Shown piece by piece: positions 1 to 8,096 of a stretch of DNA of 11,328 bases. Position 1 is the first letter of the stretch, and each line of letters starts with the position of its first letter. The position numbers were made by a program, and so were the translations under genes. The notes beneath the pieces are model-generated. The model did not search any database and was not told the DNA's origin. It worked only from the letters and a program-made list of their open reading frames with translations. This DNA is from Pseudomonadota bacterium (GTDB lineage: Bacteria > Desulfobacterota > Desulfovibrionia > Desulfovibrionales > Desulfovibrionaceae): assembly GCA_023450535.1 (NCBI GenBank), contig JAEXGX010000188.1, forward strand, positions 1 through 11,328, given 5' to 3'.

Positions 1-1167
1 CGTGACTTCAAATATCCTTCCGTCATTGCCTTCGCAGATCAGGGTATTGCCGTTGGGCAGGCGCTGAACGCCGCTGATGGTGGCGCTGAAGAAGCTGTGC
101 GCGAGGGAATGATTGGGGCCGTAGCCTTCCGCAAGGCCGGAGTATTCCCAGACCTTTTCCAGCGTGGTCGGATTAAACTCCAGCACCTGTGAGAAGGGCA
201 GGCCGTTGTTGAACACAATAACGTTACCCTCGCCGGGAAGCCCCTTGGGGATGAGGTGCGCGTGGTGCATCATTCCGCCCGCCGGAAGCCCCTTGAAACC
301 GCCTTCGGGCAGGTGCATATCCATGAGGCGCAGAGGGGAATCCTTGGGGTAATCCGGTCCGCACTGCCAGGCTACGCCGCCGGTCTTGTGGTCGATGATG
401 TAAATGACTTCCTGCCCGTCGTCGGTAATGATGTTGTCGGGATGGAAGGCCGCGTATTTGATGGGGTCACTGTCATACCATTTGTTGGGGCCGACCCAGG
501 ATGCCGTGTTCTGGAAGTCGGCTATGCCCTTGGCCTTGTATTCTTCCTCATGCTCCTTGTAGATCCATTCCCAGACAATGTTCCCCGCCTTGTCCACGAT
601 GTACAGGGTGGCGGTGTCCTTGCCGTCAATGGTCTTGAAGCCCGCAATCAGGGTCTTGCCGTCCTTGACATAGCTCATGCCCGGCACGTCGTAGCCCACG
701 GGATTACCTTCGCGCTGGATGTCGTGGTGCGCGTTGGAACTCCAGTACGTATCGCCCTTGACCCTGACCATTTCCGCCGTGGGTTTGCGCTGTTCGTATT
801 GGTCAAAGCTCCAGACGATATTTCCGTCCCAGTCCATTTCCACCACGGTAAAGCCTTCCGACTTGCGGGCCAGCCAGTTGGCGGGATCGTAATGCACCAG
901 GGTAGCCAGCAGATTGCCGCCGGGAAGAACTTTGGCGGGCTGACCTTCCACGTTCATCCATTTGTGAACGACCTTGCCGTTCATGTCGATGAGCGGCACG
1001 CCGTGCGGCGTGGCACGGAGCGGATTCAACACGGTATAGCCGTTGTATGCCTTGTCCGGCTTGTTGATAGTGACTCCGGTGGGGAAGACGGAAGGGTAGG
1101 CGGAAGCCGCTCCCGCCATACCCAGTACCATACCCAGGGTTATGAGACTTTTTCCGAGCGAGTGCAT
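1..1167 (-). CDS. Arylsulfotransferase (ASST) family protein, C-terminus cut by window edge
   Basis: 389 codons are visible, read from an ATG at 1167; no stop occurs before base 1, so the gene continues off the left edge. An AGGAG (1176-1180, minus strand) precedes the ATG by 8 bases. Residues 1-23 form a Sec signal peptide ending ASA, so the protein is probably periplasmic. The mature part has repeated blade-like segments typical of the arylsulfotransferase beta-propeller, such as VLPGGNLLAT, WDGNIVWSFD and RLPNGNTLICEGNDGRIFEV. Candidate active-site histidines are the NAHHDIQ motif (His147-148) and the MMHHAH motif (His301, 302, 304). ASST enzymes move a sulfuryl group from an aryl sulfate ester to a phenolic acceptor through a histidine intermediate, without PAPS. 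The long Ig-like N-terminal domain of E. coli AssT is not obvious. It is divergent from the ABC importer. The family call is from motif recognition; substrate is unknown. Confidence 0.85.
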   Translation of the reverse strand, partial: MHSLGKSLITLGMVLGMAGAASAYPSVFPTGVTINKPDKAYNGYTVLNPLRATPHGVPLIDMNGKVVHKWMNVEGQPAKVLPGGNLLATLVHYDPANWLARKSEGFTVVEMDWDGNIVWSFDQYEQRKPTAEMVRVKGDTYWSSNAHHDIQREGNPVGYDVPGMSYVKDGKTLIAGFKTIDGKDTATLYIVDKAGNIVWEWIYKEHEEEYKAKGIADFQNTASWVGPNKWYDSDPIKYAAFHPDNIITDDGQEVIYIIDHKTGGVAWQCGPDYPKDSPLRLMDMHLPEGGFKGLPAGGMMHHAHLIPKGLPGEGNVIVFNNGLPFSQVLEFNPTTLEKVWEYSGLAEGYGPNHSLAHSFFSATISGVQRLPNGNTLICEGNDGRIFEVT

Positions 1168-1224
1168 AGTCTATTCTCCTGTTGCGCGTTCCGTCCGTGA
1201 ACATTTTCGTGGACATATGCCCAA

Positions 1225-1253
1225 GCTGTAGACGTCAGGGGATATCAAGTCAA
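1225..1253 (-). promoter_or_regulatory. Possible sigma-70-type promoter of the arylsulfotransferase gene
   Basis: On the minus strand TTGACT (1253-1248) is followed after 17 bases by TACAGC (1230-1225). The -35 box is good (5 of 6) and the -10 box weak (3 of 6). A start near 1218 would give a leader of about 50 bases before the ATG at 1167. This is a pattern match only. Confidence 0.35.
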
Positions 1254-1325
1254 TGCTGCAGGAGCGGTACCGATAAAGCGGGAATCAGGAGGGATGTTTT
1301 TCTCGCTGCTCTTTACGATAAGGGG

Positions 1326-1339
1326 CATTAACGTTAGTG
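1326..1339. promoter_or_regulatory. Imperfect palindrome in the intergenic region (possible operator)
   Basis: CATTAACGTTAGTG is a 14-base imperfect palindrome (one symmetric mismatch pair) centred on AACGTT. It lies between the divergent arylsulfotransferase and ABC importer genes, about 95 bases upstream of the importer's binding-protein start, so it could be a regulator site. No second copy was seen in the window. Confidence 0.25.
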
Positions 1340-1375
1340 TCCCAAGGCAATTTTTACCAACCGCGCCTTTAGGAA

Positions 1376-1397
1376 TCCCCTGTCTTCAGGCAGGGGA
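1376..1397 (+). promoter_or_regulatory. GC-rich leader hairpin upstream of the ABC binding protein
   Basis: TCCCCTG (1376-1382) and CAGGGGA (1391-1397) form a perfect 7-bp stem with an 8-base loop, ending 34 bases before the ATG at 1432. There is no following T-run, so it is not a canonical terminator. It may stabilise or control the mRNA leader. No known riboswitch consensus was recognised here. Confidence 0.35.
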
Positions 1398-1431
1398 GGG
1401 TGCCAACCTCAGTTTCTCTTCAGGAGTTTCC

Positions 1432-2370
1432 ATGCGCTGTCATTCCGCCGTATTTGCCGTGTTTTTTCTGCTGTTCGGAGTGGTGGCCGCCAAGGCTGAA
1501 ACTCTGAAAATAGGCAGTCTGCCCGCTGCTGATTCCGTGATTCTGCATGTCGCTGCGGATGAGGGGTTGTTTGCGGCGCGCGGGTTGGAGGTGGAGATTG
1601 TCCCCTTTCAGAGCGCGCTGGAGTTGGGGGCCGCCATGCGGGCCGGAGAACTTGCCGGGCATTTCGGCGATTTGCTCAACGTGCTCATGCAGAACGAGCG
1701 CGGGGCACGGCAGGCAGTCATCGCCATAACCACACATTCCTCGCCCGGCCAGCGCTGTTTTAGTCTGGCCGTAAGCCCGAAAAAGGCCGCTGAACTGAAA
1801 AGCCTGGCGGACATGAAGGGCGCGGACAGCGCCATGTCCGGCGCGACCATTATCGATTACCTGCTGTGCCGCATGCTTGAACAGGAGAAACTGCCCGAAG
1901 ACTGGCTGACCATGCAGGAAGTGCGGCAGATTCCCGTCCGGCTCCAGATGTTGCTGGGTGGCATGACGGACTCCGCGCTGCTGCCCGAGCCTCTGGCTAC
2001 CATGGTGGAGACGAAGGGCGCACGGACGGTATGGGATGACTCCGGGCTGGATGAGCCGTTGGCTGTGATTGCCTTGCGCGTGGAATACCTGAAGCCGGAA
2101 GTGGCGGAGCCGTTCCGCGACGCGTTGCGCGAGGCGGCCCGGCATATTGAGGCCGATCCGGAAAAGTACCGCGCGCTCATGGTGGAAAAGGGGCTGTTGC
2201 CCAAAGCTGCAGCAGCATCGTATAAAATGGTGCGCTTTGATCTGTTCGGTACGCCTGACGGCATGCCTCCCCTGCCCACGCCGGAAGACATGGCGCGTGT
2301 GGAAGCCTGGATGATGTTGCGCGGAATGATTAAATCCGCTCCCGAGTATGGTGATATTGTATTCCAATGA
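1432..2370 (+). CDS. ABC transporter substrate-binding protein, SsuA/TauA/NMT1-like
   Basis: 312 residues. I start at the ATG at 1432 because AGGAG sits 6-7 bases upstream and the product then begins with a clean Sec signal peptide (hydrophobic AVFAVFFLLFGVVA, then AKA, cleavage near residue 22). An ATG at 1294 in the same frame would add 46 residues before the signal and has its AGGAGGG directly abutting the start. The mature N-terminus (ETLKIGSLP, then DEGLFAARGLEVEIVPFQSA) is the standard opening of NMT1/SsuA-type binding proteins, which deliver sulfonates, thiamine precursors or similar small molecules to ABC importers. A later segment, ELKSLADMKGADSAMSGAT, matches the 'DLKGKkigv..gs' region of this family. 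It is the first gene of an importer set with the ATPase and permease that follow. The substrate cannot be told; sulfonates or sulfate esters are suggested only by the neighbouring arylsulfotransferase. Confidence 0.85.
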   Translation: MRCHSAVFAVFFLLFGVVAAKAETLKIGSLPAADSVILHVAADEGLFAARGLEVEIVPFQSALELGAAMRAGELAGHFGDLLNVLMQNERGARQAVIAITTHSSPGQRCFSLAVSPKKAAELKSLADMKGADSAMSGATIIDYLLCRMLEQEKLPEDWLTMQEVRQIPVRLQMLLGGMTDSALLPEPLATMVETKGARTVWDDSGLDEPLAVIALRVEYLKPEVAEPFRDALREAARHIEADPEKYRALMVEKGLLPKAAAASYKMVRFDLFGTPDGMPPLPTPEDMARVEAWMMLRGMIKSAPEYGDIVFQ

Positions 2371-2473
2371 GAGCCTCCTTGTGAAGATGGAATTTATCAG
2401 ACGCTCCTTACTGCGCTTGTCTGCCGCCGCGACACCTGCGGGTCAGAACATAGGGTCTTGACTGGCAAATATT

Positions 2474-2502
2474 TTGAAAGTTGAAACGCTCCAGATTGAA
2501 AC
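2474..2502 (+). repeat. Triple TTGAAA heptamers in place of a ribosome-binding site
   Basis: TTGAAAG (2474-2480), TTGAAAC (2481-2487) and TTGAAAC (2496-2502) lie directly before the ATPase ATG at 2503. No GGAG-like sequence occurs at SD distance. The function is unknown; the repeat may be chance in AT-rich leader DNA. Confidence 0.35.
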
Positions 2503-3315
2503 ATGAGTTTTGAACTGATCGCTGAAGATATCACCAAAGACCACGGCTCCGGCCCCGTGCTGGAGCCCCTGTCTTTCACACTGACCGCCGGGGAGCGTCT
2601 GGCCGTGATCGGGGAATCCGGCTGCGGCAAGAGCACTCTGCTCAGTCTGCTTTCCGGCATGGAAAAGCCGAACCAGGGCAGGGTGACGGCCCGGTTTGTG
2701 CGTGGAACTTCAGGGCTTCCGGCGGAACGGAGGCCGCGTTCCGCCTTTGTGTGGCAGAATCTGGGGCTTTTTCCGTGGAAAACTGTGCTGGCCAATCTGG
2801 CCTTGCCGCTGGAACTGGCGGGCATGGGAAAAGAGGAGCGCGAAAGCAAGGCCCGAGCCATGCTGGATGAACTGGGTTTGAATGGTTTGGAAACACGCTG
2901 GCCTGCGAACCTGTCCGGCGGGCAGCGCCAGAGGCTGGCCCTGGGGCGGGCGCTTGTCGCTGAACCGGATCTTTTATTTCTGGACGAACCTTTTTCCGCG
3001 CTGGACGCACTGACGCGGGAACGTCTGCAGGATTTTCTGCTGGCGTTGTGGGAGCGCCGCCGCTGCACTACCGTGCTTGTCACCCATGATATCGGAGAGG
3101 CCGTGTTTCTCGGTTCGAGGATTCTTGTTCTGGGCGGACGCCCGGCGCGAGCTGCGGCCTGGCTGGAAAATCCCCTGTCCGGCGCGCCGGACTGCCGGGA
3201 GCGCGAGGACTTTTTCCATATGAGCCGCAAGGTACACGCGGCCTTGTGGAGTTCTTCCCTGGCCGAAGAGAGAGCGGATGAACGCATCGGGGAAAGCGCG
3301 GAGGCAGCGCTATGA
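2503..3315 (+). CDS. ABC transporter ATPase, SsuB/TauB-like
   Basis: 270 residues, cytoplasmic ATPase of the importer. All nucleotide-binding motifs are present and intact: Walker A GESGCGKST (37-45), Q-loop Gln85 in VWQNLGLFPW, signature LSGGQ (137-141), Walker B LLFLDEP (157-163), D-loop SALD (165-168) and H-loop His195 in VTHDIGEA. The FPW after the Q-loop and the VTHDIxEAVFL block are typical of the nitrate/sulfonate/taurine subfamily. A stop codon lies just upstream in frame, so ATG 2503 is the earliest ATG start. It has no clear Shine-Dalgarno; the 29 bases before it hold three TTGAAA copies instead. It lies 132 bases after the binding protein, and its TGA overlaps the permease ATG by 4 bases (ATGA), which implies translational coupling. 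Confidence 0.93.
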   Translation: MSFELIAEDITKDHGSGPVLEPLSFTLTAGERLAVIGESGCGKSTLLSLLSGMEKPNQGRVTARFVRGTSGLPAERRPRSAFVWQNLGLFPWKTVLANLALPLELAGMGKEERESKARAMLDELGLNGLETRWPANLSGGQRQRLALGRALVAEPDLLFLDEPFSALDALTRERLQDFLLALWERRRCTTVLVTHDIGEAVFLGSRILVLGGRPARAAAWLENPLSGAPDCREREDFFHMSRKVHAALWSSSLAEERADERIGESAEAAL

Positions 3316-4127
3316 GGGCTTGTGCGGCGCCTCAGTGCCTGACGCATAACCTGTTGCGTTACCTGCTGGCCTTTGCCGCACTCTGCCTTGCCTGGGAGGC
3401 GGGATCGACGGTGCTGGGGCCGGAACTTCTGCCCTCCCCGGTTGAAACCTTTGCTCTGTTTTTGCAAGCGCTGGGCTCGGCGGCGTTCTGGAAGGATGCG
3501 GGCATGAGCGCGTGGCGTCTGGCTCTGGGGCTGGCTCTGGCGACAGGTGTCGCCTTCCCTGCCGGGCTGCTCATGGGGCATTGCCGCCGGGCGGATGCCG
3601 TGGCCGCTCCGCTGGTGTTTCTCACCTATCCTCTGCCGAAAATCGTGCTTTTACCCGTGTTTTTCACCTTTCTCGGGCTGGGGGACGCGCCGCGAGTGTT
3701 GCTGCTTGCCCTGACCACAGGCTACCAGGTATTGGTTATCGTGCGGGGTACGGCGCAGGAGCTGGACCCCGCCTATCGTGCGGCCTTCCGGTCTATGGGA
3801 GATTTTGGGGGAACGTTCGATGGAGGAGCGCGGGGCGCTTCGCTGTGGCAGGCGCTCCGGCATGTGTATGTTCCTGCGGCCTTGCCCGGTTTGTTTACCT
3901 CGCTCAAGGTGGCCAGCGGCACGGCTGTGGCTGTGCTTTTTCTGGCGGAATCCTTTGCCACGCGCACGGGTCTGGGCTTTCGGATCATGGATGCCTGGGG
4001 CCGGGGGGATACGCCGGAAATGTTTGTGGGCATCCTTGGCATGAGCGCGCTTGGTCTGGCGCTGTACGGGCTGTGCTGCCTTGCTGAACGGGTATTCTGC
4101 CCGTGGCGGAACGCTTCAGCGCGATGA
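3312..4127 (+). CDS. ABC transporter permease, SsuC/TauC-like
   Basis: 271 residues, integral inner-membrane subunit of the importer. Hydrophobic segments lie near residues 15-35, 65-90, 95-125, 130-145, 195-215 and 235-260, as in the BPD_transp_1 family (usual length 250-280). The C-terminal half carries the EAA coupling loop that docks on the ATPase, ending ASLWQALRHVYVPAALPGLF. It is unusual: after the expected RAAFRSMG an extra 12 residues (DFGGTFDGGARG) precede ASLW, where relatives normally run straight from the Gly into 'AS.W'. The reading frame is intact through it. The start overlaps the ATPase stop (ATGA at 3312-3315). No fourth importer gene follows; a gap of 250 bases leads to the antiporter. 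Confidence 0.9.
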   Translation: MRACAAPQCLTHNLLRYLLAFAALCLAWEAGSTVLGPELLPSPVETFALFLQALGSAAFWKDAGMSAWRLALGLALATGVAFPAGLLMGHCRRADAVAAPLVFLTYPLPKIVLLPVFFTFLGLGDAPRVLLLALTTGYQVLVIVRGTAQELDPAYRAAFRSMGDFGGTFDGGARGASLWQALRHVYVPAALPGLFTSLKVASGTAVAVLFLAESFATRTGLGFRIMDAWGRGDTPEMFVGILGMSALGLALYGLCCLAERVFCPWRNASAR

Positions 4128-4225
4128 CAAATCCTGCGTGGCCGGATTTGCGCCGTCAGCGGCTCATGTTCGAGAACACTCACCGGACAGAACGCCTGAC
4201 AGCATCACTGACTTTTTGTCATGCC

Positions 4226-4290
4226 TTTGCGCCGTAATTCCCATGATCCATGGCGCAAAAAGGGCTATACATCGGCGGTCTTTTTTTATA
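4226..4290 (+). terminator. Possible terminator after the ABC importer operon
   Basis: The 250 bases between the permease and the antiporter hold nested inverted repeats: TTTGCGCC (4226-4233) with GGCGCAAA (4252-4259), and inside it CCATG (4241-4245) with CATGG (4249-4253). An alternative pairing of CGCCG (4230-4234) with CGGCG (4273-4277) leads into a T-run (4280-4287). One of these could terminate the importer transcript. The folds compete and none is a textbook terminator, so the call is weak. No coding sequence was seen in this gap; the open frame from 4051 is an upstream extension of the antiporter frame. Confidence 0.35.
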
Positions 4291-4377
4291 ACTTTTTTAC
4301 TTCCACTCTTGCGAGCCCGCGCCTCACGTGAAGGCATTGTCGCCGCTGGCCCGCCACTTTTCGTACCGGAGGCTCCC

Positions 4378-5922
4378 ATGGAACCCTATTATGCCGGATG
4401 GCTTTCCATCCTTCCCCCGATCATTGCCATTACCCTGGCCCTGGTCAGCAAGGAGGTTTTTTCCTCTCTGCTCATAGGCATTCTTTCCGGTACGGTGATT
4501 TACACCATCGGCACCGGTTCCGATGCCTATATTGTGGGGCCGGTGCAGACCATGTTCAGCACCATGCTGAACAAGATCGACTTCGCCATTATTATTTTCT
4601 GCTCCCTGCTTGGCGCGCTGGTATATGTCATCTCTCTGGCCGGCGGTTCCGTGGCTTACGGCAAGTGGGCCGCCACCAAGATCAGAAGCCGCCGTTCTTC
4701 GTTGCTCTCCACCGCCGGGCTTGGCGTGTTCATTTTTATTGATGACTATTTCAACTGCCTTACTGTGGGCACGGTGATGAAGCCCATCACTGACACCTAC
4801 AAGGTTCCCCGCGCCAAGCTGGCTTATATCATCGACTCCACCGCCGCGCCTATCTGCATCATCGCGCCCATTTCCAGCTGGGCCGCCGCCGTGGGCAGTA
4901 ACCTTCGCGCCACGGGAGCCTTTGAGAGCGATTTTGCCGCGTTCATTTCCACCATTCCCTACAATTTTTATGCCTTGCTCTCCATCATTATGGTGCTGCT
5001 GATCTGCATCACCGGCTATGATTTCGGACCCATGCGCAAGGCAGAACTCCGGGCTGAGGAGGGCGATCTCGGCATTGCCAACGATAATACCGCATCGATT
5101 AAATCTTCTCCCAAGGGAAAGCTGATTGACATGCTGGTGCCTATCGGCGCGCTCATTGTGCTTGCTGTGCTCGGTTTGCTGTATACCGGCGGCTATTTCG
5201 GCGACGACCCGCAGTACCACACCTTGGGCGCGGCCTTCGGCAACTGCTCCGCCGCCACGGGATTGATGTATGCTTCCTTTGGTGCGCTCATCGTGGCCTT
5301 TCTCCTTTTCGTGCCGCGTGGACTCATCAGTTACCGGGTGTTCATGGAGGGCTGTGTGGAAGGCATCAAGACCATGCTGCCCGCAAACATGATTCTGGTG
5401 TTGGCCTGGACGATCAGCGGCGTATGCCGCGATCTGCTTCAGACGCCGCAGTTTGTGGAGTCTGTGGTAAGCGGGGGAAGCATGACTGCCGGCCTCCTGC
5501 CTGCCGCTGTCTTCGCCATTGCGGCCTTCTTGAGTTTCTCCACCGGTACGGCCTGGGGCACCTTCGGCATTCTTATCCCCATCGTGGTGCCTGTGGCTCA
5601 GGCGCTTGATCCCGAACTGCTTGTGGTCTCCCTTTCCGCCACGCTGGCGGGAAGTGTGTTCGGCGACCACTGTTCGCCCATTTCCGATACCACTATTCTG
5701 TCCAGCGCCGGATCGGGCTGTAACCATGTGGAGCACGTTTCCACTCAGCTTGGCTACTCACTGCTGGTGGCGAGCTGCTGTATGGCGGGCTATCTGGTGG
5801 CGGGGTTCACGGGCGGTAACCTGCTGCTCAGCCTCGGCACCAGCCTTGTGCTCCTGGTGGGCGTGGTACTGGGCCTGCATGTGCGTAATGAAAAGCGTGA
5901 GGCCTCGGCTATCCGGCCGTAG
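4378..5922 (+). CDS. NhaC-family Na+/H+ antiporter
   Basis: 514 residues, polytopic inner-membrane protein. Start ATG 4378 is chosen because GGAGG (4368-4372) precedes it by 5 bases and the product then begins MEPYYAGWLSILPPIIAITL, a normal family N-terminus running into the first membrane helix. Around 11-12 hydrophobic segments follow. Family blocks visible are FIFIDDYFNCLTVGTVMKPI (acidic pair, then the conserved loop), DSTAAPICIIAPISSW, SFSTGTAWGTFGILIPI and GDHCSPISDTTILSSAGSGC, the last two being strong signatures of the Na_H_antiporter (NhaC) superfamily. These carriers exchange Na+ for H+, and some relatives exchange malate and lactate with coupled ions, so the exact substrate is uncertain. 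It stands alone between possible terminator structures and a strong terminator at 5948-5986. Confidence 0.88.
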   Translation: MEPYYAGWLSILPPIIAITLALVSKEVFSSLLIGILSGTVIYTIGTGSDAYIVGPVQTMFSTMLNKIDFAIIIFCSLLGALVYVISLAGGSVAYGKWAATKIRSRRSSLLSTAGLGVFIFIDDYFNCLTVGTVMKPITDTYKVPRAKLAYIIDSTAAPICIIAPISSWAAAVGSNLRATGAFESDFAAFISTIPYNFYALLSIIMVLLICITGYDFGPMRKAELRAEEGDLGIANDNTASIKSSPKGKLIDMLVPIGALIVLAVLGLLYTGGYFGDDPQYHTLGAAFGNCSAATGLMYASFGALIVAFLLFVPRGLISYRVFMEGCVEGIKTMLPANMILVLAWTISGVCRDLLQTPQFVESVVSGGSMTAGLLPAAVFAIAAFLSFSTGTAWGTFGILIPIVVPVAQALDPELLVVSLSATLAGSVFGDHCSPISDTTILSSAGSGCNHVEHVSTQLGYSLLVASCCMAGYLVAGFTGGNLLLSLGTSLVLLVGVVLGLHVRNEKREASAIRP

Positions 5923-5932
5923 TGTTCCCCGT

Positions 5933-7858
<1,926 letters not shown>

Positions 7859-7897
7859 GAAGCCTCCGGATATGTTGTAACGGAAAAAGAAAGACTG

Positions 7898-7926
7898 ATA
7901 ATGTCATATTTGTCATAATGTGACAA
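7898..7926 (-). promoter_or_regulatory. Possible sigma-70 promoter of the activator gene
   Basis: On the minus strand TTGTCA (7926-7921) and CATTAT (7903-7898) are separated by 17 bases, giving a start near 7891 and a leader of about 30 bases. The -35 box is one half of the 7910-7926 palindrome, so a protein bound there would block this promoter. That suggests autoregulation by the activator. Confidence 0.4.
7910..7926. promoter_or_regulatory. Candidate enhancer site 1 (TTGTCA-N5-TGACAA)
   Basis: A perfect inverted repeat, TTGTCA (7910-7915), five bases, TGACAA (7921-7926), with a further TGTCA half-site at 7902-7906. Its centre lies about 108 bases upstream of the GG of the sigma-54 promoter at 8026, a normal distance for an upstream activating sequence. 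Binding by the neighbouring activator is inferred from shared half-sites and position. Confidence 0.6.
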
Positions 7927-7944
7927 TATGTGCAGAAAAAATAA

Positions 7945-7958
7945 TGTCATAAATGACA
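7945..7958. promoter_or_regulatory. Candidate enhancer site 2 (TGTCAT-AA-ATGACA)
   Basis: A perfect 14-base palindrome sharing the TGTCA/TGACA half-sites of site 1 but with a shorter spacer. The two centres are about 33 bases apart, close to three helical turns, which would place dimers on the same DNA face. It lies about 75 bases upstream of the -24 element. Confidence 0.55.
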
Positions 7959-8024
7959 CTGTTTTTACTTTTTAAGAGAGAGAAATGAATTATAACTGCA
8001 CAAGATAGTTGAAAATGCATTTTT

Positions 8025-8040
8025 TGGATCGTACTTCGCA
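8025..8040 (+). promoter_or_regulatory. Sigma-54 (-24/-12) promoter of the flavoprotein operon
   Basis: TTGGATCG, then TACTTCGCA: the invariant GG (8026-8027) and GC (8038-8039) are exactly 10 bases apart, and the context agrees moderately with TGGCACG-N4-TTGCA. Expected start is near 8051, giving a leader of about 46 bases to ATG 8097. The adjacent divergent gene is a sigma-54 activator, which strengthens the call. Confidence 0.65.
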
Positions 8041-8054
8041 TTGTTCTGAAAGAT

Positions 8055-8071
8055 TCCTGTCTGCAACAGGA
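8055..8071 (+). promoter_or_regulatory. Small inverted repeat in the flavoprotein leader
   Basis: TCCTGT (8055-8060) and ACAGGA (8066-8071) form a 6-bp stem with loop CTGCA. It would be at the very 5' end of the predicted sigma-54 transcript and might stabilise it, or be a further operator. The GAGGAGGA ribosome-binding site at 8085-8092 is free of it. Confidence 0.35.
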
Positions 8072-8096
8072 CAATACATGCAATGAGGAGGACGGT

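Noticed and set aside
256..1200. Plus-strand open frame opposite the arylsulfotransferase
   Set aside because: It is antisense to a well-supported gene with signal peptide and family motifs; its translation has no recognisable domain.
1294..1431. Upstream in-frame extension of the ABC binding protein from ATG 1294
   Set aside because: AGGAGGG directly abuts this ATG with no spacing, and the extra 46 residues would precede a clear signal peptide that starts at 1432.
1340..1431. TPP or other riboswitch before the NMT1-like binding protein
   Set aside because: Only a single short hairpin is visible; the conserved TPP (thi-box) core sequences are absent.
2387..2461. 24-codon ORF (MEFIRRSLLRLSAAATPAG...) between binding protein and ATPase
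   Set aside because: No ribosome-binding site and no similarity I recognise; ORFs of this size are expected by chance.
4051..4377. Extension of the antiporter frame back to ATG 4051
   Set aside because: It overlaps the permease gene, has no ribosome-binding site, and the added residues look like random translation; GGAGG plus ATG 4378 gives the family's normal start.
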